A stretch of DNA of 64,000 bases from Oscillospiraceae bacterium (GCA_015064155.1 SVST01000007.1:1-64000); one strand, 5' to 3'; counted from the stretch's first letter, positions 52,422 to 61,109 are shown. The notes: generated by a model not told the origin, from the letters alone. Numbers and translations are program-made.

Positions 52422-53099
52422 TCACAGTGGAATTTCTTGATATACAGTGGCAATGACGCGATTTTCGCAAGTGAAATTCTCCGGTGTGAGATCATCCATC
52501 ATGCCGTAATGTAAGGGGACTGCGTGCTTTGCTTTGGTTCTTTCGGCAAACCGTACGGCATCGGTGACGTTGAGATTGTTTCCCTTTCCGTTGATGGGGA
52601 GGAAAACCGTATTGATCGCGTCGGGAAGATCTTCAAAGATTTCGGTGTTATACAGCGTGTCACCCGTTACGTAGTACTTCTTTTTGCCGTCGTCCAGGAT
52701 GATGCCGATTGCGGTGGGATCGGAATGCTCGGCTCGAACCGCGATAACACGAACGCCGGATGCGTGCGTCCATTCGGTATGTCGCGACAAGCGGACGTAA
52801 TTGTTCTTTCCGCCAAACGTACGAACGTGCTCCCATGCGTTGGGGGCGGCAAGCACCGTGACGTTGCTTTCTGCACTCAAAAAATGGGACAGCGTTTGCT
52901 CGTCGGTATGATCCGGGTGATCGTGTGTGAGAATAATGACGTCGGGAGTCATTTCCAAAAATCTGCGATCAACGGAAATACGGCGGTGACTTTGCGGATT
53001 TTTTTCACCGCAAGCATCCGACAGATACGGGTCTACCATAATTTTCACTTGCTTGCCCTCAAACAAGAGTCCTGCTTGACCAAGCCAGGTCACCTTCAT
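52422..53099 (-). CDS. Metallo-beta-lactamase-fold hydrolase (UlaG-like lactonase candidate)
   Basis: The protein has 225 residues; AAAGGAGGCGATTTT precedes ATG. MKVTWLGQAGLLFEGK, VIILTHDHPDHTDE (HxHxDH), VRAEHSDP, YYVTGDTLY and AVPLHYGMMDD supply the metal ligands of the MBL fold as arranged in UlaG and UPF0173 proteins. UlaG opens the lactone of ascorbate-6-phosphate. With a dehydrogenase and a dehydratase downstream, a lactonase step giving the aldonate is the simplest reading (inference). It is the first gene of the operon. Confidence 0.85.
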   Translation of the reverse strand: MKVTWLGQAGLLFEGKQVKIMVDPYLSDACGEKNPQSHRRISVDRRFLEMTPDVIILTHDHPDHTDEQTLSHFLSAESNVTVLAAPNAWEHVRTFGGKNNYVRLSRHTEWTHASGVRVIAVRAEHSDPTAIGIILDDGKKKYYVTGDTLYNTEIFEDLPDAINTVFLPINGKGNNLNVTDAVRFAERTKAKHAVPLHYGMMDDLTPENFTCENRVIATVYQEIPL

Positions 53100-53132
53100 A
53101 AAATCGCCTCCTTTTTATTGGCTGCTACGTTC

Positions 53133-53161
53133 ATTATAACAGTTTGATCCCCGATTGAAAA
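53133..53161 (-). promoter_or_regulatory. Probable promoter of the sugar-acid operon
   Basis: TATAAT (53133-53138) on the minus strand with a weak -35 TTTTCA (53156-53161) at 17 bp. The poor -35 suits activation by an AraC-type protein. Confidence 0.5.
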
Positions 53162-53212
53162 TATAAAATTTTAACAAGCACTTATAATATTTTATCATTT
53201 CAACCGACCAAA

Positions 53213-54106
53213 TCAGAAAAGTGTGTGCAACGGCGAGAGGTCAATTACGATTCCGAAGAGAACACCAATGCTCCAAAGGAACAAAAGAATTTGAAGGGAA
53301 TTGAGCAGGGGACGGTTGTTTCGGAACAGGATTGCGAGTCCAATGCCTGCATTGACCAAAAGTCCCGACAAAAGCGCGCCGACGGGAAGCATCCCCGACA
53401 GATACAGCTCGGTTAACACCACCGACGAGGCACAGTTTGGAAACAGACCCATCGATGCCGCCAGGAGGTTCCCTAGAATCGGGCGCGAGCTCAAGAGTGC
53501 TGCCAGCTTGTCCTCCCCCACTCCGTGAACGGTGAGATTGATGGCAAGCGTAAACAGAAAAATAAAAATGGTGATATAAACGGTATGGCGAAATGCCGAA
53601 ACGGCAAAATGCTCACCGCAACGACAATTTTCGCGCTCGCAAAGATCTTCAATCGTCGGTTCCTCACGCGGTGTCAGCTTTCGGTTGCGGCGAATCGCAC
53701 GAATTCCCGCATCGGCGGCAAATCCGATGCCAACCCCGATGACGAGTTTTGTGAGAAGCAACTTTAAGATCAGTGCTACCGATGCTTCATGAGAGATCAG
53801 GATGGGCAGCATTTCATCGGAGGTGGAGAGAAAGACTGCCAAAAGGGTTCCGACGGTGATGATTCTGCCGCTATACAAGCTTGAAGCGGCAGCGGAAAAG
53901 CCGCACTGCGGGACGATTCCGAAGAGCCCTCCCAACAGCGGACCTACTTTTCCCGAGCTGCGCAGCCATTTTGCACTGACGTCCCCCGATTTGTGCTCTA
54001 AAAATTCCATCAGAAGATAGGTCAGGAAGAGAAAAGGGATCAGCCGCGCGGTTTCCTCCAGTGTGTGCAACAGAATATGCGGAAGATGCTCAATGATATG
54101 CTCCAT
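53213..54106 (-). CDS. Putative metal (manganese-type) transporter, regulated by the adjacent Fur-family protein
   Basis: The protein has 297 residues and about ten hydrophobic helices. Two similar halves are visible: GPLLGGLFGIVPQCGFSAAA with STSDEMLPIL in the first, and LGNLLAASMGLFPNCASSVV with LLVNAGIGLAIL in the second. The paired P-x-C motifs in membrane segments are typical of the family annotated as putative manganese/arsenic efflux permeases. A cytoplasmic loop carries CERENCRCGEHF, a possible metal-binding site. It begins one base after the fur-like gene and shares its promoter. Confidence 0.7.
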   Translation of the reverse strand: MEHIIEHLPHILLHTLEETARLIPFLFLTYLLMEFLEHKSGDVSAKWLRSSGKVGPLLGGLFGIVPQCGFSAAASSLYSGRIITVGTLLAVFLSTSDEMLPILISHEASVALILKLLLTKLVIGVGIGFAADAGIRAIRRNRKLTPREEPTIEDLCERENCRCGEHFAVSAFRHTVYITIFIFLFTLAINLTVHGVGEDKLAALLSSRPILGNLLAASMGLFPNCASSVVLTELYLSGMLPVGALLSGLLVNAGIGLAILFRNNRPLLNSLQILLFLWSIGVLFGIVIDLSPLHTLF

Positions 54107-54107
54107 G

Positions 54108-54524
54108 TTACGTTCCCTCCGCGTGTCTTCTGCAGTTTTGGCAGACTCCGTACAGGATAGATTGTCCGCAGTCTACCGAAAAGCCGTGCTCTGCTTGCAG
54201 GTGCTTGGCAAAGGTAAGCGAATCGTTGCATGCAAGATGGTGGATGGCACCGCAACGCAGGCACTTTGCGTGAAAATGAGAGCCGCAATCACAGCCCGTT
54301 CCAACGTACTGGTAAACGGCACAATTCTGCTCCTCATTTCTGAATTTCCGAAGGATGTTATCGGCGCAAAGCTCCGACAGATGTCGATAGACGCTGCTTC
54401 TTTTTTGATTGTTTCCGTGGAGTGCCAAGCAAAGCTCCTCGGTTGTAAATTGACGGTCGGGGTTCTTTGCCAAAAAATCGCAAAGTGCCCGTTTCCCGTC
54501 GGTCAGGTAAACGGTTTTCTTCAT
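54108..54524 (-). CDS. Fur-family metal-responsive repressor
   Basis: The protein has 138 residues from ATG 54524 (AAGGAGCAAT upstream); an ATG at 54590 would lie within the promoter. The winged helix is FTTEELCLALHGNNQKRSSV followed by YRHLSEL. Next come the dimerisation strand, HFHAKCLRCGAIHHLAC and CQNCRR, giving two CxxC motifs for structural zinc. Specificity (Fe, Mn or Zn) cannot be read directly. Two 7-1-7 palindromes lie over its own transcription start, so it is autoregulated and controls the downstream transporter. Confidence 0.9.
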   Translation of the reverse strand: MKKTVYLTDGKRALCDFLAKNPDRQFTTEELCLALHGNNQKRSSVYRHLSELCADNILRKFRNEEQNCAVYQYVGTGCDCGSHFHAKCLRCGAIHHLACNDSLTFAKHLQAEHGFSVDCGQSILYGVCQNCRRHAEGT

Positions 54525-54543
54525 ATTGCTCCTTGTTGTTGGT

Positions 54544-54577
54544 TGAGAATAATTCCCAATAATGAGAACGGTTCTCA
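54544..54577 (-). promoter_or_regulatory. Two Fur-type operator palindromes
   Basis: TGAGAAT-A-ATTCCCA (54544-54558) and TGAGAAC-G-GTTCTCA (54563-54577) are 7-1-7 dyads spaced 19 bp centre to centre, just downstream of the -10. They differ from the Fur box TGATAAT-N-ATTATCA mainly at the fourth position of each half. Confidence 0.72.
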
Positions 54578-54578
54578 A

Positions 54579-54607
54579 ATTATAGCACAAAGCAAGAGAA
54601 ATGTCAA
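54579..54607 (-). promoter_or_regulatory. Promoter of the fur-transporter operon
   Basis: Perfect TTGACA (54602-54607) and TATAAT (54579-54584) on the minus strand, 17-bp spacer, followed at once by the operator dyads. Confidence 0.9.
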
Positions 54608-54710
54608 TAGATACCGACGTTTTTGCGTTTCGAAAAAAGCATTTTCAGAGGTATAAATTCGTTTTTTCGTGGGATGCTTATTATAACGAAATTGGAAAGG
54701 ATAAGAGCCG

Positions 54711-55145
54711 ATGATAGAAAAGGATACCATCAAGCTGTTGCGAGAATGTGATGCAGGGGTCAAAATGGGGGTAGAGTCGATTGACGAGGTGATCGAATAC
54801 GTCAAAGACGACCGATTAAAGGAGCTTCTTGAGGTCTGCCGACGGGAGCATACGAAGCTTGCCCACGAAATACAGACCCTTCTTGACAAATATCAGGATG
54901 ACGGGAAGGACCCCAACCCCATTGCCAAGGGGATGTCCTGGATGAAAACCAACGTCAAGCTGATTCTGCACGAATCGGATCATACCATTGCCGATTTGAT
55001 GACCGACGGATGTAATATGGGGGTAAAGTCTTTGAATCGGTATATGAATCAGTATCGGGCGGCGGATGAGGTTTCTAAGGATATTGCCAAGCGGCTGGTG
55101 AATCTGGAGGAAAAGCTCGCCGTTGATATTCGCGGATATTTATAA
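54711..55145 (+). CDS. Ferritin-like four-helix protein (DUF2383/DUF892-like)
   Basis: The protein has 144 residues, almost fully helical: TIKLLRECDAGVKMGVESID, RLKELLEVCRREHTKLAHEI, WMKTNVKLILHESDHTIADL and SLNRYMNQYRAADEVSKDIA. Candidate metal ligands Glu and ExxxH/RREH, HESDH occur on helices 2 and 3, as in the ferritin-like superfamily. Its role may be metal or redox related, consistent with the adjacent Fur-type locus, but it is transcribed away from it. The start has GGAAAGG 10 nt upstream. Confidence 0.65.
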   Translation: MIEKDTIKLLRECDAGVKMGVESIDEVIEYVKDDRLKELLEVCRREHTKLAHEIQTLLDKYQDDGKDPNPIAKGMSWMKTNVKLILHESDHTIADLMTDGCNMGVKSLNRYMNQYRAADEVSKDIAKRLVNLEEKLAVDIRGYL

Positions 55146-55147
55146 AA

Positions 55148-55188
55148 AAGGCGACGCACGTTCCGAGAGGACGTGCGTCGTTATTCCT
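55148..55188. terminator. Bidirectional terminator between the ferritin-like gene and tspO
   Basis: CGACGCACGT (55152-55161) pairs with ACGTGCGTCG (55171-55180). The minus strand continues CCTTTTTTATA and the plus strand TTATTCC. Confidence 0.88.
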
Positions 55189-55674
55189 TTAATTCAGCAG
55201 CAGAATTCCAAGATTGAGGTAGCCCGCAAAGCCAAGCCAAAGGACGTACGGGATCTGCAGATATGCGGCAAGCGGGACGACGCGTCGGTAGGCAATTACG
55301 GTGCGGATGACGAGATACAGAAGAGCCAACAGCCAGAAAAACGCAAGGAGGATCCAACGCTGATTGAAGAAGATTAGGCTCCATGCGAAGTTAAACCCCA
55401 GGCTGATTGCATAATATGCCAAGCCTGTGTCTGCCGCGCGGCGGTCATCGCGTCGAGCCGACCGGATCAAAGCCGAGCTGATTCCCATCAAAACGTAAAG
55501 AGCCGTCCAAACCACGGGGAAGAGCCATGCAGGTGGGGCGAGTGGCGGAGTTTTCAGCGTTTGATAGATTTGCATGCTGTTTCTTGTCAAAAAAGCGGCA
55601 AGCGCACCGATGGAGAGGGGAATTAAGATGGCAATGATATAGGTTTTGACAGTCCTTTTTTGATCGGTATACAA
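55189..55674 (-). CDS. TspO/MBR-family tryptophan-rich sensory protein
   Basis: The protein has 161 residues and five membrane helices, the standard TspO size. The conserved pattern is present: KTPPLAPPAWLFPVVWTALY with VLMGISSALI after helix 1, LGFNFAWSLIFFNQRWILLA and AAYLQIPYVLWLGFAGYLNL at the end. TspO proteins bind porphyrins and take part in tetrapyrrole or stress signalling. It is monocistronic. No clear promoter is visible in the upstream AT-rich region, and a B12 or heme gene is not adjacent. Confidence 0.94.
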   Translation of the reverse strand: MYTDQKRTVKTYIIAILIPLSIGALAAFLTRNSMQIYQTLKTPPLAPPAWLFPVVWTALYVLMGISSALIRSARRDDRRAADTGLAYYAISLGFNFAWSLIFFNQRWILLAFFWLLALLYLVIRTVIAYRRVVPLAAYLQIPYVLWLGFAGYLNLGILLLN

Positions 55675-55764
55675 AGAATCGCCTCCGTTTCGTTTGTTTG
55701 CGGTTTTGTTCTATGTATATGCGCACAATTTTTGATTATTCCCGGTTCTTTTTTTCATTTATAC

Positions 55765-55793
55765 TTGTTTTTTGGGGGAAATCTTGCTATAAT
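55765..55793 (+). promoter_or_regulatory. Promoter of the NagD-type HAD gene
   Basis: TTGTTT (55765-55770), a 17-bp spacer and TATAAT (55788-55793). Confidence 0.72.
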
Positions 55794-55829
55794 GTAAGAA
55801 AGATCAATGCTTGCAAAGGAGATTTGGCA

Positions 55830-56618
55830 ATGGAAAAGATTTTGGAAAAAGAGGGCTTTATCTGTGATATGGACGGCGTGATCTATCACGGCAATCGGAT
55901 TTTGGACGGAGTTCACGAATTCGTGACGTGGTTGATTGAAAACAACAAAAAGTTCGTATTTCTCACAAACAGCCCCGAAAAAACACCGCACGAGCTTTCC
56001 ATGAAGCTTGAGCGTATGGGACTTTCGGTTTCTGCCGATCATTTCTATACCAGTGCGATGGCAACTGCCGAATTTTTGCATACGCAGGCACCGGGCTGTA
56101 CTGCTTACGTGATTGGCGAAGCGGCGCTTTCCAAAGCTCTTTATGACCAGCATATTTATATGAACGATGTCAATCCCGATTATGTCGTCGTAGGAGAAAC
56201 GCGTACCTACTGCTTCGAGAAAATTGAAAAGGCGATCGCACTTGTGAATAACGGTGCAAAACTGATCGGTGCAAACCCCGATACTGTTGGTGTAACCGAA
56301 AAGGGAATCATGCCTGCAACCGGTTGCTTGATGGCACCGATTGAAATCGCAACCGGGAAAAAAGCCTATTTTGTCGGCAAGCCAAACCCATTGATGATTC
56401 GTCACGGACTGCGTAAGCTGGGCTGTCACAGTGCCGACATCGCCTTCATCGGTGACCGCATGGATACCGATATTATTTCGGGGATTGAGTCAAACGTAGA
56501 TACCGTTCTGGTGCTCAGCGGTGTAACCGCGAGAGAGGATATCGATAGCTTCCCGTACCGTCCCAAGTACGTTTTGAACGGGGTGGGGGATTTGTTAAAG
56601 GGCTTGAAGCAATCATAA
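55830..56618 (+). CDS. HAD-superfamily phosphatase, NagD type (class IIA)
   Basis: The protein has 262 residues from ATG 55830 (AAAGGAG upstream). HAD motif I is CDMDGVIYHG, motif II is VFLTNSPEKTPHEL, the Lys lies in YFVGKPNPLMI and motif IV is IGDRMDTDIISG, all diagnostic of the NagD/Gph-like subfamily IIA. The C2 cap has GEAALSKALY and GANPDTVGVTEKGIMPATGC. NagD enzymes dephosphorylate nucleotides and sugar phosphates with broad specificity. It is monocistronic. Confidence 0.92.
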   Translation: MEKILEKEGFICDMDGVIYHGNRILDGVHEFVTWLIENNKKFVFLTNSPEKTPHELSMKLERMGLSVSADHFYTSAMATAEFLHTQAPGCTAYVIGEAALSKALYDQHIYMNDVNPDYVVVGETRTYCFEKIEKAIALVNNGAKLIGANPDTVGVTEKGIMPATGCLMAPIEIATGKKAYFVGKPNPLMIRHGLRKLGCHSADIAFIGDRMDTDIISGIESNVDTVLVLSGVTAREDIDSFPYRPKYVLNGVGDLLKGLKQS

Positions 56619-56628
56619 AATAAAAAAT

Positions 56629-56677
56629 ACCGCATCGGTTCACGCGTATGCTGCGAGAGCCGATGCGGTTTTGTTTG
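56629..56677. terminator. Bidirectional terminator between the HAD gene and the MATE gene
   Basis: ACCGCATCGG (56629-56638) pairs with CCGATGCGGT (56660-56669); TTTTGTTTG follows on the plus strand and TATTTTTTATT on the minus strand. Confidence 0.85.
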
Positions 56678-56688
56678 TCGTGTGCCTT

Positions 56689-58095
56689 TTAAGGGTTCAA
56701 GCGGTGACCGTCCAGGATGATTTGCTTGTTGAATCTGCGGCGGAAGAAGATAAAGCCGCCGATATTGAACAACAGCAGGATCGACCACGATACCAGGAAG
56801 CATGCCATCAGCATGGTAAACGAGGTGGTTTCGTCGGCATTGGCATACGGTGGGTAAACGATCCACATCCAAAACATACGAAAGCCGAATACACACAAAA
56901 TGGAAGACAGAGCACTGTAGGTAGCGTGTCCAAACGATTGGATCGCGTGGGAAAGCACACCGTTTGCCGCCGCGATAAAATAGAAACCCGCAACGAAGAA
57001 CAAGCGTAATTTCCCGAATCCGATGGCGGCAACGTCACCCGGGAGGAACATCGAAAGCCAAAACGTACTTGTGAAATACACGGTCAAACCGATAACGGCG
57101 CAAAGCGACATATTCAAAGCCAAGCATTTCCAAAAGGTTTCTTTGATACGACCGGGCTTATGTGCGCCGATATTCTGACCCATGAAAACCGTAGTGGTGG
57201 AGGCAATCGGTCCGCTGATTGCGCTGCAGGTAAAGCCCTCAATGGTGGAGCCTGCCGAGTTTCCCGCAATCGCAGCAACTCCGATGTCGTTGATCGCGGA
57301 TTGAATCTGCAGATTGGAAAGCGGATAAAGCGCCGTGGTGAGTGCCAACGGGATTCCTTGCGCCATAATCTGACGGAACGCGCCGAAATGGAAGCGAATT
57401 TTTTTGAGAATCAAACGACCGTCGCCTTCCATCACACAAAGACGACGAATGACGAGAAATGCCGCAACGACTTGAGATGTCGCGGTGGCAACTGCAACCG
57501 CAACCACCTTTTGCGGTAAAATCAAGCAAAGAATGACGTTCAAAACGACGTTGACAAGACCGCTGATAATGATGTAAACCATTGGACGCTGTGAATCTCC
57601 CGAGGAGGTCAGAATTGCAGAGCCAAAGTTATACAATAAAATTGCAGGTGCGGCGGCAACGTAGATGCAGAGATAGATTTTTGCACCGTCAAAGCAATCA
57701 CCGGGGCATTTGGTCATATGCAAAAGCTGTGGCGCAAAGGGAACGCCGAACAAGGCAATCAGGATCCCCAATCCGGTAGCGGTGAGAATAACGGTATTTA
57801 CGGTTCTGCGGATTCCATGGCTGTCGCGTGCGCCGAACTGTCGGGAAAGGATAATTTTTGCGCCGCTTGCAATTCCAACGAAGGTATTGACCAGCAGGTG
57901 TACGATGGCGGACGTTGCGCCCACCGATGCCACGGCTGTGGATTCTTTCGTCATGTTTCCCAGCACGACGAGGTCAACCGCGTTAAAGCAGGATTGGATC
58001 AGGGTACTGAGGATCAAAGGGATCGCGTAGAGAATGATCCCTTTAAAAAGCGGACCCTCCGTGGCATCGATTTTCTTTCCCGATAACAATTTCAT
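56689..58095 (-). CDS. MATE-family multidrug/metabolite efflux transporter
   Basis: The protein has 468 residues and 12 predicted membrane helices in two homologous halves. ILYAIPLILSTLIQSCFNAV followed by DLVVLGNM is the MATE helix-1/2 pattern, and MAQGIPLALTTALYPLSNLQ its counterpart at the start of the second half. GDSQRPMVYIIISGLVNVVLN is typical of the clostridial DinF/NorM-like group. It exports organic cations or other metabolites coupled to Na+ or H+. Its promoter leaves a leader of about 90 nt with a short hairpin of unknown meaning. Confidence 0.93.
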   Translation of the reverse strand: MKLLSGKKIDATEGPLFKGIILYAIPLILSTLIQSCFNAVDLVVLGNMTKESTAVASVGATSAIVHLLVNTFVGIASGAKIILSRQFGARDSHGIRRTVNTVILTATGLGILIALFGVPFAPQLLHMTKCPGDCFDGAKIYLCIYVAAAPAILLYNFGSAILTSSGDSQRPMVYIIISGLVNVVLNVILCLILPQKVVAVAVATATSQVVAAFLVIRRLCVMEGDGRLILKKIRFHFGAFRQIMAQGIPLALTTALYPLSNLQIQSAINDIGVAAIAGNSAGSTIEGFTCSAISGPIASTTTVFMGQNIGAHKPGRIKETFWKCLALNMSLCAVIGLTVYFTSTFWLSMFLPGDVAAIGFGKLRLFFVAGFYFIAAANGVLSHAIQSFGHATYSALSSILCVFGFRMFWMWIVYPPYANADETTSFTMLMACFLVSWSILLLFNIGGFIFFRRRFNKQIILDGHRLNP

Positions 58096-58194
58096 GGCTG
58101 TTTTCCTTTCGCATTCCGTTCAAGACGCGGCGAATTGTCCGTCCTGATGCAATACCCGCAAGCATTGCAGGTGTCGATTGGCATTGTTTCTACC

Positions 58195-58223
58195 ATTATA
58201 GCACAAGTCCATATAAAAGGCAA
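58195..58223 (-). promoter_or_regulatory. Promoter of the MATE gene
   Basis: TTGCCT (58218-58223) and TATAAT (58195-58200) on the minus strand, 17-bp spacer. Confidence 0.72.
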
Positions 58224-58256
58224 TCCCAAAAACAAATTTTTTGACAAAAAATACGA

Positions 58257-60245
58257 TTATCTTTTTTTAGCACTTCCTTTTGCTTTTATGTGGGAATTCT
58301 GCGGCTTGCCGACCTGTGATTTGCGCGTTTTTTTACCGTTCGGGTTGGTTGAGCCTTTTTGAAGGTTGTGACGGTTGTCGGATTTTTCCTTGGTGGCATG
58401 CAAGGGATTTCCCTTTTTGTCTGTTTTGCGATAGGGTTGTCCCGCCCCCGCAGGGCGCACCAAGCAATCCTTTCCGTATCCGATCAGATCGGAACGACCC
58501 GCACGGAGCAGTGCTTCTCGCACAAGTGCTGCGTTTTGCGGCTTGTTATACTGCAACAGAGCACGTTGGAGCTGCTTTTCGTGATAGTCGGTGGCAACGT
58601 AAACCGGCTTCATGGTAAGCGGATTGATGCCCGTGTAGTACATGACGGTGGATGCCGTGCCGGGCGTGGGGTAATAGTCCTGAACCTGCTCGGGCGCATA
58701 GCCGTTTCGTTTGAGGCAGAGTGCCAGCTCAACGGCGTCCGACAGCGTGGAGCCGGGGTGACTGGACATCAGATAGGGAACGAGATATTGCTCCTTGCCG
58801 AGCGCGTGCGTAATGTCGAAAAATTTCTCTCGGAATGCCTCGTACACACCGAACTGCGGCTTTCCCATCGAGGCAAGCACCGCGCTTGAGCAATGCTCGG
58901 GAGCAACCTTGAGCTGTCCGCTGACGTGATCCTTGACAAGCTTTTTGAAAAACGCGTCGTTTTTATCTGCCATCAGGTAATCAAAGCGGATGCCGCTTCG
59001 GATAAACACCTTTTTAACACGCGGAAGTGCCTCTACCGCCTCCAAAAGGCGTAGGTATTCGCTGTGATCGACCTTTAAGTTTTTGCAAGGTGTGGGAGCC
59101 AAGCATTTACGCGTGGAGCAAACACCGTCCTTCAGCTGCTTGTCGCAGGCGGGGTATCGGAAATTGGCGGTCGGTCCTCCGATATCGTGGATATAGCCCT
59201 TGAAATCGGGGAGAGCCGTGATCTTTCTTGCCTCCTCGACTACGCTTTGGATACTGCGTGAGCGCACGGTTCTTCCTTGATGGAAGGCAAGCGCGCAGAA
59301 ATTGCAGCCGCCAAAGCAGCCACGGTTGTGTGTGACCGAGAATTTGACCTCTTCGATCCCCGGAACACCGCCCATTTCGCGGTAGACGGGGTGGTAATCG
59401 CGCATATAGGGAAGTGCGTATACGCGGTCCAGCTCCTCGCGCTCCAAGGGGGGCATGGGAGGGTTTTGTACCAACAGCTTGCCGTCGTAACGCTCGCAAA
59501 CGGCTTTGCCGTTGATCGAATCCTGATTCTTGTATTGGATTCCGAACGCCTCGGCATAGGTTTTGGGATCGGTTTTCAGCTCGTTGTAATCAAAGGTCTT
59601 GGCAACCTCGTAATGGATCGGGTCCTCGGGGTTCGCAAGATAGACCGTTCCGCGTACGTCACGGATCTTGCGGATCGGAACACCGCGCGACAAGAGATCT
59701 GCAATCCGTAAAAGGATGTTTTCTCCCATGCCGTAGGTGAGCAGATCGGCTCGGCTGTCCACGAGAATCGACCGACGCACCTTGTTATCCCAGTAATCGT
59801 AGTGCGCAAAGCGACGGAGTGATGCCTCCAGTCCGCCGATGATAATCGGGACGTCACCGTATGCCTCGCGAATGCGGTTGCAGTACACGATCACGGCGCG
59901 ATCGGGACGGTTCCCCATTTTTCCACCGGGGGAATAGTAGTCAAAGCTGCGCTTCTTTTTTGCGGCGGTGTAATGTGCCACCATGCTGTCGATATTTCCC
60001 GACGTCACCAAAAAGCCGAGACGAGGCTTCCCGTATTCGCGGAACGCATCACAGCTTTTGTAGTCGGGCTGAGAAAGGATTGCCACACGGTAGCCCGCAT
60101 GCTCCAGCACACGGGAAATGATGGCAACCCCAAAGGACGGATGATCGACGTAAGCGTCGCCCGTGACGTACACGAAATCGGGCGCGTCCCAGCCTCGCTC
60201 TTCCATATCCTTGCGGCAAAGCGGTAAAAATTGATTGGTTTCCAT
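58257..60245 (-). CDS. YgiQ-family radical SAM protein
   Basis: The protein has 662 residues. The N-terminal domain resembles B12-binding-like folds of this family (VTGDAYVDHPSFGVAIISRV, GFLVTSGNIDSMVAHYT, IIIGGLEASLRRFAHYDYW). The radical SAM cluster motif is NRGCFGGCNFCALAFHQGR (CxxxCxxC, about residue 310). VAPEHCSSAVLASMGKP and YLMSSHPGSTLSD are typical of YgiQ. The last 80 residues are Lys/Arg/Asn-rich and probably disordered. The molecular function of YgiQ is unknown. It starts 2 nt after the TtcA-like gene and is cotranscribed. Confidence 0.93.
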   Translation of the reverse strand: METNQFLPLCRKDMEERGWDAPDFVYVTGDAYVDHPSFGVAIISRVLEHAGYRVAILSQPDYKSCDAFREYGKPRLGFLVTSGNIDSMVAHYTAAKKKRSFDYYSPGGKMGNRPDRAVIVYCNRIREAYGDVPIIIGGLEASLRRFAHYDYWDNKVRRSILVDSRADLLTYGMGENILLRIADLLSRGVPIRKIRDVRGTVYLANPEDPIHYEVAKTFDYNELKTDPKTYAEAFGIQYKNQDSINGKAVCERYDGKLLVQNPPMPPLEREELDRVYALPYMRDYHPVYREMGGVPGIEEVKFSVTHNRGCFGGCNFCALAFHQGRTVRSRSIQSVVEEARKITALPDFKGYIHDIGGPTANFRYPACDKQLKDGVCSTRKCLAPTPCKNLKVDHSEYLRLLEAVEALPRVKKVFIRSGIRFDYLMADKNDAFFKKLVKDHVSGQLKVAPEHCSSAVLASMGKPQFGVYEAFREKFFDITHALGKEQYLVPYLMSSHPGSTLSDAVELALCLKRNGYAPEQVQDYYPTPGTASTVMYYTGINPLTMKPVYVATDYHEKQLQRALLQYNKPQNAALVREALLRAGRSDLIGYGKDCLVRPAGAGQPYRKTDKKGNPLHATKEKSDNRHNLQKGSTNPNGKKTRKSQVGKPQNSHIKAKGSAKKR

Positions 60246-60247
60246 GA

Positions 60248-61030
60248 TTATCCTTCTTCTTCGTTTGAAGTCGTTTCGTTTTGGTAAGCCTTGATTCCTT
60301 GCATCCCCGCATTCATTTTGAAGCCGTCGATCTCTCCCCGTTGCATGGCACCGAAGATGCGGTAGCGTAAGCCGTCGTGCTTGCGGTCCAGCTCGGTAAT
60401 CAGCTGCTTCATTTCCTCACGCTGGGTGTTTCCGTCGGCAGGGCAGGAGGATTTGACTACGGGCAGATCGACCTTCTTGGCAAAATACCGTACGTCCTTT
60501 TCGGGCATGTACAGCATGGGACGAATCACCTTGATTCCAACGCGGGAGAGGTACGTGACGGGCGAAAAGCAACCGATTCTTCCCTCAAAAAAGAGGTTGA
60601 GCATAAAGGTTTCCACGGCATCGTCGAAATGGTGTCCCAACGCAACGGCAGTGCATCCCAGCTCCTTGGCGGCATTGTTCAAGGCACCGCGCCGCATCTT
60701 GGCACAGAGCGAGCAGGGATTTTTTTCCTTTCGCACGTCAAAGATGATTTTGGAAATCTCGGTGGGCACGATGTGGTAGGGGACGTTCAATTCGTCGCAA
60801 AGCCTTTGGATGGGAGAAAAATCGGTACCCTCAAATCCCATGTCAATCGTGATTGCGATCAGCTCAAACGGAACGGGATAAAAGCGGCGAAGCTCTGCCA
60901 TGGCGCAAAGAAGTGTCAAAGAGTCCTTGCCGGCAGACACGCCCACCGCAATTTTGTCACCCGGCTCAATCATTTGGTAGTCGTCCAATGCGCGCCGTGT
61001 AAAGCTTAAAATTCGTTTGATTTGTTCCAT
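60248..61030 (-). CDS. TtcA-like tRNA thiolation ATPase (PP-loop family)
   Basis: The protein has 260 residues. The PP-loop is VGVSAGKDSLTLLCAMAEL (SxGKDS with Ala in place of the first Gly). The iron-sulfur/catalytic CxxC is CSLCAKMRRGALN, and GHHFDDAVETFMLNLFFEGR plus RPMLYMPEKDVRYFAKKVDL follow as in TtcA and related enzymes. A third Cys lies in KSSCPADGNTQR. TtcA makes 2-thiocytidine at tRNA position 32; other members thiolate different bases, so the exact target is uncertain. It forms a two-gene unit with the YgiQ-type gene. Confidence 0.88.
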   Translation of the reverse strand: MEQIKRILSFTRRALDDYQMIEPGDKIAVGVSAGKDSLTLLCAMAELRRFYPVPFELIAITIDMGFEGTDFSPIQRLCDELNVPYHIVPTEISKIIFDVRKEKNPCSLCAKMRRGALNNAAKELGCTAVALGHHFDDAVETFMLNLFFEGRIGCFSPVTYLSRVGIKVIRPMLYMPEKDVRYFAKKVDLPVVKSSCPADGNTQREEMKQLITELDRKHDGLRYRIFGAMQRGEIDGFKMNAGMQGIKAYQNETTSNEEEG

Positions 61031-61054
61031 ATATCTCCTTGAAAATAAGTGACA

Positions 61055-61094
61055 ACAGGTGGTTCACCGTGATGTGTGAACCACCTGTGTGGAA
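61055..61094 (-). terminator. Hairpin between the small membrane protein gene and the TtcA-like gene
   Basis: ACAGGTGGTTCAC (61055-61067) pairs with GTGAACCACCTGT (61076-61088). The U-tract on the minus strand is poor, so termination may be partial. Confidence 0.6.
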
Positions 61095-61109
61095 GGCTTT
61101 TTCAAGCTG

